A DNA stretch of 25,238 nucleotides from a virus: positions 1-25,238 of the IMG/VR virus record IMGVR_UViG_3300040801_002292. One strand, written 5' to 3'. The translations under genes were made by a program, and so were the position numbers. This document shows, piece after piece, positions 17,101 through 24,529 of the stretch; position 1 is the first letter of the stretch, and each line of letters opens with the position of its first letter. Under the pieces are notes generated by a model, which was given only the letters and a program-made list of their open reading frames with translations, searched no databases and was not told the DNA's origin.

Positions 17101-19203
17101 CTCGTACAGGGCGCGGGCCATCTCGGTGAGGAGCGTGTAGCGCTCCACGTCCTCTTCCTTCGGGACGTTCTCCCACGCGGTCTTGATCAAGGCCCGGGCC
17201 TTCACCGGGTCCATGCCGTTGGCGATCATCGACTCGTAGGCGGCCCCGAAGTCGTCGGGGCCGGTGATCGTCAACCGCGTCCCGGGTATGGTCTGGGAGA
17301 AGCCGGCGCGGCGCTCACCCTTGCCGCGCTTCCCGCCCTCCATCGTGATCGCCTTCTTCGACGGCATCAGCATCGACCCCCACGCGACCCGGTTTTGATG
17401 CACGTCCATCGTGTACGAGGTCGGTGCTAGGGCCGCGAGGGACGAGTAGAAGTTCCCAAACTTGAACGAGCGGAACAGGACGTTGAGTGGGATGTCGCCA
17501 TCCCAGATGGCGTCGAGCGAGTTGACGTCACGTTCGGTTGTGGCGCCCATGTTCTTCCGCTCGCCCGTCTTCTCGTTCGGCTTGGTGAGGATGTTCTCCT
17601 TCTGCGAGTAGTACTGGATGCCCAGCTCGCCGGCCTGCTCAACGTTCTGGTCTGCCTGCGCGAGCCAGGCGTTGCGGCGGCCACCGACCGTCCCAGACGA
17701 CATGATGTCGATGCCCCACTGGCCCTCCCGCAGCGCCTGCGCTGCGATCTCCTGATACTGCTGCGACGTCGGGTCCATGCCGGCGCCATACTCGAGGATG
17801 TAGTGGATGCCGCCGATGAGGTTCGCAGGTATCCATGCCGTGTTGGCTGACATCGCAGCGAACGTGGCCGCGATCTTCCGCTTGTCGATTCCGGTCTGCT
17901 CGGCGAGGTACCGGATCGTCTTGTTGGCGCGCCGATACCAGAGGCGCTGGTGCTTCGCGACCTTGGAACCGTACTGTTCGTTGACGCGTTCACGGGCGAG
18001 GTTGTGGTTCGCGGCCATCTCGCCCAACACGGTGGCCCACTGCACGGCCCACATCTTGTCGTAGAGGGACTTCTCGCCGCCGATGTCGTAGAAGGTCCCA
18101 CTGTTCGCGTCGATGGTCCGCTGGTTCGGGAGGAGGAACTCGTTGAAGCCGAACAGGATGCGGGCCTGTCCGACACCGTCGACCCGGTCATAGATGATCT
18201 TCGCCACGTCGAACTGGGGGAGACCTACGAGGTCTGCGCCGATACCGACATCGCTCAGCGCCTTGAAGATGTCTGCGATGGCGGCGATCGCGAACCCGCT
18301 GCCCTGGTCTGTGGCGAGGTGGGCGAGCAGCGTCTCGGACCGGGCCTCCGTCTCCTGCAAGTCGACGAGGCCGATCTTGCCCTGCTCCCAGTCCTTACGC
18401 CTCTGCTCCAGCACGGCCGGGTTCACGGCGTCCACGTCGAGGAGTCCCTGGGACTCTGCGTTGACGATGGCCGCTATCGCATGCTGCGCGAGCGAGAACT
18501 CCCAGTCCTGCTGCGACACGCCCTCCGGTACAGACCACCCTTCGGTCTCGGCGAGCCGCTGGCCGATACCGGCCAGCTCGACGTCCATGCCGTCGGCGGC
18601 GGTGAGGCCGGGACGGTCCATCTTGTCCACCACATACCACGCGAGGTCTTGATACGACTCGGTGTCGAACACGTCAGCGACGTCCGGCATCAGCCGGCGG
18701 AAGAGACGCTGCGACATGTTCTTCGCGTCGCCCGTGTACTGCCCGGTGGTCGGCGTCGAAGACATGATCTGTGTCTTCTCGTCCGGTGTGAAGGTCGGGG
18801 CCTCGCCCGGCAGAGCCATGTACGGGTCGGCGGCTGCGTCCGCGGCGGGCAACTGGGCGAGCTGCTGACGTGCCGCGTCGGCACGCTGCCGCGACTTCAA
18901 CTGGGCGGCGGTCTGGATGCCGGCGATCGTCATCGCGCCACCGGCGAACGGCAACAGGGCGAGGCCACGCTCCACCGGACCCAACGGGGACGTCGGGTCC
19001 AGTGCAGACATGGCGTCCTTGATGTCGCCGATGGGAGAGAACTCGATGAAGTCGGTGACCGCAGACTCGAGGGACAGGCCCTCGCGGTTGATCGACGGAC
19101 GCATCAGGTTCGCTGCCGACTCGAGTCCGGCACCGATGCCGGACTCGCGGGTCGCAGTGAGAATGTCCGGCTGCTCCTCAGCCTGGCGCTGATCGATAGC
19201 CAT
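14098..19203 (-). CDS. Giant multidomain (polyvalent-type) protein with C-terminal HEAGH metallopeptidase motif
   Basis: A 1701-residue protein. The start chosen is ATG at 19203, in TGATG overlap with the preceding stop; an in-frame GTG at 19236 would add 11 residues. Around residues 422-605 there is a helical domain with 'LWYRRANKTIRYLAEQTG', 'AATFAAMSANTAWIPAN' and 'KFGNFYSSLAALAPTSYTMDVHQNR'; this resembles a phage family I recall as DUF7178. Around 998-1085, 'NAARHAELREKL' with 'DGRYFGDDEGSLTVFG' and 'LGKEFNQESV' resembles DUF3293-type domains. Near the C-terminus is a gluzincin-like zinc peptidase: H1580-E1581-A-G-H1584, with E1631 or E1635 in QEYFAELY as third ligand. Its position after the portal suggests packaging into the head and delivery to the host. 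Domain names are from memory; the HExxH motif is directly visible. Confidence 0.75.
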   Translation of the reverse strand: MAIDQRQAEEQPDILTATRESGIGAGLESAANLMRPSINREGLSLESAVTDFIEFSPIGDIKDAMSALDPTSPLGPVERGLALLPFAGGAMTIAGIQTAAQLKSRQRADAARQQLAQLPAADAAADPYMALPGEAPTFTPDEKTQIMSSTPTTGQYTGDAKNMSQRLFRRLMPDVADVFDTESYQDLAWYVVDKMDRPGLTAADGMDVELAGIGQRLAETEGWSVPEGVSQQDWEFSLAQHAIAAIVNAESQGLLDVDAVNPAVLEQRRKDWEQGKIGLVDLQETEARSETLLAHLATDQGSGFAIAAIADIFKALSDVGIGADLVGLPQFDVAKIIYDRVDGVGQARILFGFNEFLLPNQRTIDANSGTFYDIGGEKSLYDKMWAVQWATVLGEMAANHNLARERVNEQYGSKVAKHQRLWYRRANKTIRYLAEQTGIDKRKIAATFAAMSANTAWIPANLIGGIHYILEYGAGMDPTSQQYQEIAAQALREGQWGIDIMSSGTVGGRRNAWLAQADQNVEQAGELGIQYYSQKENILTKPNEKTGERKNMGATTERDVNSLDAIWDGDIPLNVLFRSFKFGNFYSSLAALAPTSYTMDVHQNRVAWGSMLMPSKKAITMEGGKRGKGERRAGFSQTIPGTRLTITGPDDFGAAYESMIANGMDPVKARALIKTAWENVPKEEDVERYTLLTEMARALYEQNPKWDNARMAQAETWLWSRMQSETLSEVEQGRVKDMFDPVTGEPILIEAGEKKGQQRQRQLGHADPERLENDAAYAELYRNNVSHSGIHDHLDGNPQLHPRLAALTTNVTTDTQRLPSPSAMPASATGNRRGAGQPVVLERMPDQSYRVWADIEADGVVDALPHLVPLPTVEVGGRVMMVPRKPRKVTSVIDHIKEVQNDVDPVTGMPVPVRTRVWQGSAIDLNGPGNKVLFEVDPDTPQGRQALISLSEELSVEPVATEAVGTTAQSATPLITATMLDDLSPEALQDEARSPFATHDWVSISSVPRGTTTKNAARHAELREKLVSAVQKQFGVDRATAEDAVMETDGRYFGDDEGSLTVFGLDYQTVFDLGKEFNQESVATRSGLMFMDGYFWPQDGGQYGATAVEQDNRSVITLPSGKATGYSMNYVDYRQEGLTDPRQLMFADGREQGSRFILLDFGTGYVQWQDIDQLIDRASRVEGVRNVTLYSDGRLWVNDRKFHAVDEYAYSDGVVTGTVRTAPGGHYASGHRRTAYVPHSELSGANQLPSGLVDGQRTREQAKAVMYVDEQERTVRFDRDLIVAYPLEAQELSFPQDGDIFAEDSTIDGAKVQRAVLDLNGEVPVMRPTADTGSFLAPDEGEVGTGLVQLQLGPGGVQISTTNAKDFADAATAVQAAGYQISDRFDQFGYHSRRKQLQQTDSALDLEKAANPRLSQMMAPRKSKDAMFTSDTPDHDAERILLEFEFEERIKAAGANPNAGVAIEAKSDMKVELLRGAVDDIGAVYGLNTSPRIQVAEDLQLSPALLGTAVRVMRFGILPGHDGELGRTFANRSLPGYKRNKTRSSGVQFDQRLWLVEEQMGRDASIASAGRDEVQHVIVHEAGHVIHQSFEFHGQNGQAYREWLSTLERLQRSKLGTATGISGYAQSSPQEYFAELYTEAVLRPENLTAEELRFVKASVAAANSTGEKIQEWYDIGRISRPEMEAANVEVVQVFDRVMNGE

Positions 19204-19640
19204 CAGGACAGGATCTCCAAGACCTGCCGCGCCCACTCACGGGTCGCGTCAGAGACCTCACGCGACTGTGACAGCTGAACGAGCAGGGCCTTACGGGCCT
19301 CCTGTTGCGAGTTGCTTTCCCTGATCGGTGACCGTTCCCGGACCAGCCGCTGGTTCAGCGGCACATTCGGCCGGGTCGTTCCGTGCATCAGCGGCGCGGG
19401 AACCCCCGGAGGAGGCGAGCCAGGGCGGCCAGGCCCGGAAGGCATCGGCGAGATGCCGGCAGGCTGGAGCGGTTGTCCGCCGCCGCCCGGCCCAGCCTGT
19501 GGGCCTCCCGGAGGAGCGGCACCAGTCGACGGGAGTTCCTGTTTGAGTCGCGCAAGGTCAGCCTTCTCACCGTACGTTCCCGACGACGGCTTGTTCACCG
19601 ACGTGTTCGCGGTGGGTGTCTTCTCAATCTCACCTGGCAT
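19203..19640 (-). CDS. Pro/Gly-rich small protein between portal and giant protein
   Basis: A 145-residue protein (MPGEIEKTPTANTSVNKPSS). Residues about 38-85 are a low-complexity Pro/Gly segment (PPGGPQAGPGGGG, PSGPGRPGSPPPGVPAP), probably disordered. The C-terminal 50 residues are helical and charged (ESNSQQEARKALLVQLSQSREVSDATREWARQVLEIL). It begins 2 nt before the portal stop and its TGA overlaps the next ATG. The low-complexity part resembles the C-terminal tail of the portal. No family is recognised; a head-assembly accessory or connector between portal and the internal protein is possible. Confidence 0.7.
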   Translation of the reverse strand: MPGEIEKTPTANTSVNKPSSGTYGEKADLARLKQELPSTGAAPPGGPQAGPGGGGQPLQPAGISPMPSGPGRPGSPPPGVPAPLMHGTTRPNVPLNQRLVRERSPIRESNSQQEARKALLVQLSQSREVSDATREWARQVLEILS

Positions 19641-19641
19641 G

Positions 19642-21435
19642 TCAGCCCTCCTGCATCACCTGAGCGCCGAGCGTACCGCCCGGCCCGGCCGGCGTGTTGA
19701 TACGGGCGAGGAGGTCCGCGCCCGTCGGTGGCGCCGGAACGCCGGGGGCCTGCCCAGGAGCGGCCCCCGGCACCGGTCCCCCGCCCCCAGGTAGCATGGG
19801 AGGGCCAAGACCAGATGGAATCGCATTCTGCGCCTGCTCCTCGGCGGGCTTCACAATGTACTCCTGGTAGATCTGGAACAGGTCTTCGCCCTTGTCGCGC
19901 GCCTCCGCGATCTCCGGCAACGCAGAGTCGGGGATGGTGCCAGCCTCGAGGCCCTGCATGATCTTCGCCAGGGCCATGCTGCGGAACTTCTCCATGTCGA
20001 TGCGCTTCAGCTCGCGGGCCACATCGGTCATGCCGTCGATGTTCTCCATCACGAACTCGCGTGAAATGTACTCGTTCTGCCCGTACTGGATGTGCAGCAC
20101 AGCGGACTGTGACGCGTCGCGGCCCAGGCCGAGGCCGTACTCGACACGGACCTGGTTCTCGAGATCGATGTCCAGCTTCGGGTCGTAGTCGAACAGGAAC
20201 GACTGGTTGCGGAGCGTACCAGCGGCCCGCTTCTCGCCCGGGAACATCTTGTAGTCCACCTCGTAGGCGAGGCGGAGTGCGCGCTCGAAGGCGCGCTGCA
20301 AGATCTGGTGATAGGTGCGGATCGCGGTGTTCATCATGCCCGCCGAGGCTTCGAGGAACTTCGCGGACGCGATCGACTGATCGATCTCGCCGGGCCTTCC
20401 CTTCGGCCAGCGGCCACCCAAGTGAATGTTGTCCATCAGCGCGTCGAGGTCGCGCTGCACGTCCAGCGACGACACGGCCGGCGGCACCCGGCCGATCGCG
20501 CCGTTCGGACCAAGTTCGATATACGACCCGCCGCCATACGGCAGCACGCCAATCAGGTCACGGACCCAAATGTCCGAGTAGACCGCCTGGTCCGAGTAGT
20601 CGAGCATGATGCCCATCAGCCGGACATGCGCCTCCAGCAGGCCAACAACCTGGTCGAACTGGCCGCGGAACTCGCCATCGAGCGTGATCCGCGAACCGAT
20701 CACAACCGGACAGGCCGAGACCTTGTTCTCGATCCGCTCCAGCTCGATCGGCACATACTGCATCTCGGGAGAACCTGCCGGCGAATAGTTCACCTGGCCG
20801 CCCTCAACCATCCCGACCAGGACATACTCGTCGGCGTCGTAGTACTCGACGACCGTCACCGTCGAGTTCTCCTGCACGTCGCCATCGACGTCAGCGAACC
20901 AGTCGAGGATCTTGTACTGATATGCGGCCGGTAGCTGCGTGAAGTACACGTTGCGGGCAAACATCACCCTCCGCGGCTGGTCACCGGGCCGGAAGCCCGG
21001 CTCCGGATAGCAGAACCGCGGGTCGCGGCGTTCAATCAGCGGGACCCGCTGCTCCGTGTCGGGCGTGATCGTCCACACAAACATGCCGTACGCGGCCGCG
21101 TCCATCACCGAACGGGGAATCAGCAGGTCAACGTCGTTCCGTTGCAGATAGTTCGCACCGATCTGCTCCATCCGCGCTGCCTTGTCCTTCGCACGCGGAC
21201 CGTCCTTCATCGGCTGCACACGCAACGTCGGCACCAACGATGCCGACTCGGCCGTGTCCTCCATCGCGATCTGCACCATGTTCGGCGACCGGTTCGCAAC
21301 CGACTCCTCATCGGGGTCGAACACCTCGATGTCGCCGCGGACCACACCGTCCATCAGGGCCTTCCGAGAGTCCCACTCCGAATAGCGTTGCCGCCAGTTC
21401 AAGTACATGTCGGGGAGCTGTTGTATGTCGAGCAT
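19642..21435 (-). CDS. Portal protein
   Basis: A 597-residue protein of typical portal length, encoded after the terminase. Family-like features include an N-terminal 'YLNWRQRYSEWDSRKALMDGVV' helix; 'LIPRSVMDAAAYGMFVWTI' (wing region); 'ERRDPRFCYPEPG', where a specific Asp-Pro-Arg-x2-x-Tyr-Pro segment is common in portals; a long helical stem region around 'DQVVGLLEAHVRLMGIMLDYSDQAVYSDIWV'; and 'GEIDQSIASAKFLEASAGMMNTAIRTYHQILQRAFERALRLAYEVD' (crown or stem helix). The C-terminal 55 residues are Pro/Gly-rich and probably disordered. The portal forms the dodecameric DNA channel at one vertex and docks the terminase. The ATG at 21435 overlaps the upstream TGA (TGATG). Confidence 0.9.
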   Translation of the reverse strand: MLDIQQLPDMYLNWRQRYSEWDSRKALMDGVVRGDIEVFDPDEESVANRSPNMVQIAMEDTAESASLVPTLRVQPMKDGPRAKDKAARMEQIGANYLQRNDVDLLIPRSVMDAAAYGMFVWTITPDTEQRVPLIERRDPRFCYPEPGFRPGDQPRRVMFARNVYFTQLPAAYQYKILDWFADVDGDVQENSTVTVVEYYDADEYVLVGMVEGGQVNYSPAGSPEMQYVPIELERIENKVSACPVVIGSRITLDGEFRGQFDQVVGLLEAHVRLMGIMLDYSDQAVYSDIWVRDLIGVLPYGGGSYIELGPNGAIGRVPPAVSSLDVQRDLDALMDNIHLGGRWPKGRPGEIDQSIASAKFLEASAGMMNTAIRTYHQILQRAFERALRLAYEVDYKMFPGEKRAAGTLRNQSFLFDYDPKLDIDLENQVRVEYGLGLGRDASQSAVLHIQYGQNEYISREFVMENIDGMTDVARELKRIDMEKFRSMALAKIMQGLEAGTIPDSALPEIAEARDKGEDLFQIYQEYIVKPAEEQAQNAIPSGLGPPMLPGGGGPVPGAAPGQAPGVPAPPTGADLLARINTPAGPGGTLGAQVMQEG

Positions 21436-21662
21436 CAGGCCCTTTCAGAGAACTTCATGAGGGATCTCTCGTAACCGGAAAGGCTGCGGCCCTCCCGTAT
21501 CTCAAACGCGCGCCCCCGTACATCTTCGTCAGAGGCGTCGCGTGGCATCACGAAATACGTCGGATTCCCGTCGCTGCCGATCGTGCCGCATACCATCTCG
21601 TCAGGCCCCGCCTCGCGCTGTGCGCGCTGAAAGCGGCGCTTGTTCTTGTAATCGCTCAACAC
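21435..21662 (-). CDS. Small conserved-looking protein between terminase and portal
   Basis: A 75-residue protein, MLSDYKNKRRFQRAQREAGP at the start, then 'TYFVMPRDASDEDVRGRAFEIREGRSLSGYERSLMKFSERA'. Basic N-terminus, one short beta segment, helical end. The first codon is GTG at 21662, followed by TTG; the Shine-Dalgarno sequence is weak, so the exact start is uncertain. The TGA overlaps the portal ATG. I recall similar small proteins between terL and portal in actinophages, but no function is known. Confidence 0.65.
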   Translation of the reverse strand: MLSDYKNKRRFQRAQREAGPDEMVCGTIGSDGNPTYFVMPRDASDEDVRGRAFEIREGRSLSGYERSLMKFSERA

Positions 21663-21686
21663 CTCACAGAGCCGCCCACAGAACGT

Positions 21687-23564
21687 CTACTCCGGATGCC
21701 AGATCCGGGGATCGATATTCGGCGGAGACGGCTCCTCGTCGATCTGGAACTCCCGCACGGCGGCATGGTCCGTCGGGGAACCGATCGTCATACGACGATA
21801 CCCCGCCGCCGACGCGGACAGATGACCGGGCCGCTGCTGCGACACAGGGACCGGGTCGACGCTCTGCGACTGGAAGTCGACGATGCGGCGGCGCCGCTTG
21901 ATCCGGTTCGGCACCCTCGCATGCGAAAACATCGGCATATGCGCCCGGTGCAGCAGATCCCGCACACCCAGATCAGCGAACCAAAACGACATCACCCGGT
22001 CCGACGTCTGCGCCATCGGGAACCCGATCAGCTCATCCAACAGCGGCTGCATCCGCTGCGCCGTCGGCGCATTCGCCCACGGAATCGACACCATCTCCGC
22101 ATGGAACAACGTCGCCATCGACTCCACACCAAACTGCGGGTCCCACTTGTTCGTATGCGTATGGTGCGGCGTCACCCGCACACCCCTCCGCGCCAAATGC
22201 TGAATGACCTCCTGGTTGTACTGGATCAGCTGCGACTGCAAACCATTCGACTCCACCCGAAACTCAAACAACGGGTACTGCTCAACCCACTCGAAGATCT
22301 TGTCCTTGATCTGCGGCGCCTTCATCGCCCGCTGAGCATACGTCTCAACAAGGAACCGCTTCCCCGTCTCCAAGTCGACACCCAACAAACAGAACGCCGT
22401 GAACCCAGACGACTTGTTCGCCCCCGCCGGGTCCAGGCCGGCGATCAGACGCCACCGCGGATCCCAATGCCCAAACACCCGCGACGTGTCCTTGCACTGG
22501 TCCAAGATGTCCTGCGTAAACGACGCGCCCAGGCCCGGCACATCCACATTCTGATACACCAACTGGAAGTCCGCCGGCTTCATCTCAGACTTGTGGATCA
22601 ACACCTGACTGAACGGGAAATGCTCCGGCCACAACACCTGCTCCAGCTCCGCATCGATCAAAGCCGGATAGCGAATCACCTTGTACCCGGGCCGGGTCCC
22701 GAGCGTGTAGTAGATATCCCCTGCCGATACCCGCGTACCGACCCACACTGCCTGGCCGGACTTCCCGACACGGGACAGGGCCTCCTTGTCGATCCACTCC
22801 AACATGCTCGCAACCCGGTCCGGGTTGTTCGAGTTCTCCAACGTCGCAACGTCATCGAACTTGATCTTGTCAAACCGCTTCCCATAGATCTGCGTCCCGA
22901 ACCCCAGCGCCGTCACCGTCGCGTCCTTCTCCGCACGAGTCCGGCCCGACACGATAATCTCCTGAGCGTTCCACGTCGCCTGACCATCCGGCTTGAACGG
23001 CCCATAGTCATCGATCAGGTTCCCGTCGCTGTTCTCATACAGCTCCGGGTTCGTCAGGATCTCCTGGATCTGGCGGATGAACGTCTCCGCGAACCGCGAC
23101 GACTTCGACACAATCGCCGTACGCGTATCCCGGTCACGGCAAATGTCATACACCGTATGAAACACCGAAATCAACGTCGACTTCGAGTGATACGGCGGGA
23201 TGTTCACCAACACCCGCCGAGCATCCGGCGCCTCCAGGGCCTCCACAATCTCGAGATGGAAATCCGGGAGCTGATGATGCACACCACAGTCAGGACACAC
23301 CCAGCCGCCAAAGTACCGGTCAAACCACACCTTGAAAGACGGGAAGGGCCGCGACGCCACATCGGCGCGCGCGGCCACCTCCCGCTTCGCCTGGTCCACA
23401 CGTTCGTCCATGAGCCTACGAGCATCACGCAACCGAACATTCAGATGCTGCCGCGAAACACCGAACTTCTCCGCAGCCGCCCTCTGTGTCATACCCTCAT
23501 CAAGCACCGCCTGCTCAGCGGCCTCGAACTTCCGGGCCTTCGACCAGGCATCATATCTCCCCAT
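21687..23564 (-). CDS. terL: Terminase large subunit with N-terminal helix-turn-helix
   Basis: A 625-residue DNA-packaging motor protein. Residues 14-50 (EAAEQAVLDEGMTQRAAAEKFGVSRQHLNVRLRDAR) form a helix-turn-helix of the type usual in small terminases. Residues 90-97 (CPDCGVHH) could bind zinc. The ATPase has the deviant P-loop IPPYHSKST (122-130) and a Walker B region KIKFDD (233-238). The RNase H-like nuclease has D378 in AGLDPAG, E438 in FRVESNG and probably D522 in TSDRVMSFW. It cuts and pumps DNA into the head through the portal. The ATG at 23564 has only a weak G-rich Shine-Dalgarno sequence. No separate small terminase gene is seen, so the fused helix-turn-helix may supply DNA recognition; this is inference. 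Confidence 0.92.
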   Translation of the reverse strand: MGRYDAWSKARKFEAAEQAVLDEGMTQRAAAEKFGVSRQHLNVRLRDARRLMDERVDQAKREVAARADVASRPFPSFKVWFDRYFGGWVCPDCGVHHQLPDFHLEIVEALEAPDARRVLVNIPPYHSKSTLISVFHTVYDICRDRDTRTAIVSKSSRFAETFIRQIQEILTNPELYENSDGNLIDDYGPFKPDGQATWNAQEIIVSGRTRAEKDATVTALGFGTQIYGKRFDKIKFDDVATLENSNNPDRVASMLEWIDKEALSRVGKSGQAVWVGTRVSAGDIYYTLGTRPGYKVIRYPALIDAELEQVLWPEHFPFSQVLIHKSEMKPADFQLVYQNVDVPGLGASFTQDILDQCKDTSRVFGHWDPRWRLIAGLDPAGANKSSGFTAFCLLGVDLETGKRFLVETYAQRAMKAPQIKDKIFEWVEQYPLFEFRVESNGLQSQLIQYNQEVIQHLARRGVRVTPHHTHTNKWDPQFGVESMATLFHAEMVSIPWANAPTAQRMQPLLDELIGFPMAQTSDRVMSFWFADLGVRDLLHRAHMPMFSHARVPNRIKRRRRIVDFQSQSVDPVPVSQQRPGHLSASAAGYRRMTIGSPTDHAAVREFQIDEEPSPPNIDPRIWHPE

Positions 23565-23646
23565 ACCAGACCGCCCCCAAAGAGAACCCTTGACCGCACA
23601 GGGACCAAGCTGTTACGGTCCCCCACAGAACAACCCCGCCCCACCA

Positions 23647-23664
23647 GCCTATCAAACGATAGGC
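23647..23664. repeat. Perfect inverted repeat, candidate operator
   Basis: GCCTATCAAACGATAGGC: a 7-bp perfect inverted repeat around the tetraloop AAAC, 83 nt upstream of the terminase start. Its lower GC content and short length suit a dimeric repressor or activator site in the leader of the leftward operon; as RNA it would be a small hairpin. No second copy was seen in this window. Confidence 0.4.
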
Positions 23665-23956
23665 GACACCCCACGGGCGAATAGATAGAGAACCAGCGGT
23701 TGTCCCACCCGCGACAAGGGACACGCCACCAGCAGGCGAAAATGCTGCACCGGGATCGTGTCGCCGGCACAGGCACGAAACTTGGACCGAGTCGAATGGT
23801 CATCCGAGCGAAACATCCGAGGCCCCGCGTCAAGGCGTAACCGGAGCGGCAGCCAACACTCACCCGGACCAGTAGCAAACCAACCACCATTGAGACCGTT
23901 CACGCCCCCACAACAGGGGGGCCGGGGCCGTCACCAACAAACAGAACCGGCAAGAG

Positions 23957-23983
23957 GCCGCCCCCCCCCAAAAGGGGGGCGGC
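23957..23983. repeat. GC hairpin with homopolymer arms
   Basis: GCCGCCCCCC (957-966 in the 23-kb block) pairs with GGGGGGCGGC (974-983) across a CCCAAAA loop. A smaller hairpin GCCCCC/GGGGGC spans 23904-23922. Neither has a T-run on either strand, so they are not called terminators. Confidence 0.5.
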
Positions 23984-24026
23984 ACCAGACACCCCAAACC
24001 AGACCAGAACCAGACCAGCACCAGAC
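23984..24026. repeat. Phased direct repeats of ACCAGAC
   Basis: ACCAGAC occurs at 23984-23990, 23998-24004, 24009-24015 and 24020-24026, with spacings of 14, 11 and 11 nt. The centre is a perfect tandem of the 11-mer AACCAGACCAG (23997-24007 and 24008-24018). Repeats one helical turn apart are typical of sites where a protein binds cooperatively on one face of DNA. Candidates are a terminase recognition (pac) site, origin iterons or operators. Confidence 0.55.
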
Positions 24027-24051
24027 GCCGGCGGAAACCGCCAGCCGGCGT
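24025..24051. repeat. Inverted repeat next to the ACCAGAC array
   Basis: ACGCCGGC (24025-24032) pairs perfectly with GCCGGCGT (24044-24051); the interior can add GG/CC around an AAA loop. It abuts the phased repeat array. No T-run follows on either strand. Confidence 0.5.
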
Positions 24052-24136
24052 ACCAGTCACCACCAACAAAAGCAAGAAAACAAGCCGCACACACACGCAC
24101 CCTTCCCCCACCCGCGCTTCCCGGACCTTATCGACC

Positions 24137-24161
24137 CCCCTCCACGTTTCGGCGTGGGGGG
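24137..24161. repeat. Hairpin at the composition switch (1)
   Basis: CCCC-T-CCACG (24137-24146) pairs with CGTGG-GGGG (24153-24161), a 9-bp stem with one bulged T and a TTTCGG loop. GGGGGTTTCCC follows on the plus strand, which is too weak a T-run for a confident terminator call. Confidence 0.45.
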
Positions 24162-24181
24162 TGGGGGTTTCCCGCCTCGAG

Positions 24182-24200
24182 GAGACGCTGTCAGCGTCTC
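24182..24200. repeat. Hairpin at the composition switch (2)
   Basis: GAGACGCT (24182-24189) and AGCGTCTC (24193-24200) form a perfect 8-bp stem with a 3-nt loop. It lies between two other strong hairpins. Confidence 0.5.
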
Positions 24201-24215
24201 TCCGGCCCTGTGGCC

Positions 24216-24252
24216 GCACGGTTCGACAGACTGCACAGTCTGCGAGCCGTGC
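24216..24252. repeat. Long hairpin at the composition switch (3)
   Basis: A 37-nt near-perfect hairpin: GCACGG/CCGTGC outer stem, a T-G wobble, TCG/CGA, one bulged A (24226), then CAGACTG/CAGTCTG as inner stem (227-233 with 236-242). Smaller hairpins follow: TTCCTG/CAGGAA (24253-24268), GGCAGG/CCTGCC (24284-24297) and CACCAG/CTGGTG (24326-24345). It is the strongest structure in the divergent region apart from the ribozyme. Confidence 0.55.
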
Positions 24253-24340
24253 TTCCTGCCACCAGGAACAAGACCAGGCCCGGGGCAGGCCCCTGCCTCC
24301 ATGTAATACCGTGCCTACGGCCGCACACCAGCTTCGTGTC

Positions 24341-24356
24341 TGGTGGTGGTGGTGGT
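24341..24356 (+). repeat. GGT microsatellite
   Basis: About five tandem GGT units followed by further GGC/TGG-rich sequence, at the start of the G/T-rich side of the divergent region. Possibly slippage-prone; no function is assigned. Confidence 0.5.
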
Positions 24357-24499
24357 GGGCTGGTGGCTGGCCTGGCCTCTGGCCCTGCCTGCTCGAGGTC
24401 CCTGTGTTGCTGGCCCAGTTGTGTGCATTTCCGCACGTTTTCGTGTCATCGCCATTCGTCGATTGCCTCAAACCGTTGGTGTGTAAGGGTTTCCTCGAG

Positions 24500-24529
24500 T
24501 TGACGGGGTGTTCTGGGCGTGTGTAGTCT
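24500..24529 (+). promoter_or_regulatory. Candidate sigma70-like promoter for the rightward transcript
   Basis: TTGACG (24500-24505), an 18-nt spacer and TAGTCT (24524-24529) form a plausible promoter of high-GC Gram-positive type. Transcription would start near 24536. This gives a leader of about 320 nt before the gene at 24855, and the leader would include the hammerhead ribozyme. A short CTCGG/CCGAG hairpin (24528-24545) overlaps the predicted start site. Confidence 0.45.

Noticed and set aside
21240-23684. 814-residue open frame on the plus strand opposite terminase and portal
   Set aside because: It is Arg/His/Leu-rich without domain character and lies antisense to clear terminase and portal genes; GC-rich codon periodicity explains it. 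The same applies to long plus-strand frames at 2287-3744, 4714-5940, 16147-17430 and 17950-19278.
23957-24161. GC hairpins as intrinsic terminators
   Set aside because: None is followed by a convincing T-run on either strand; they are recorded as inverted repeats instead.
24219-24233. GGTTCGA resembling a tRNA T-loop
   Set aside because: The flanking 5-nt segments cannot pair as a T-stem and no acceptor or anticodon arms are present; the bases belong to the 24216-24252 hairpin.
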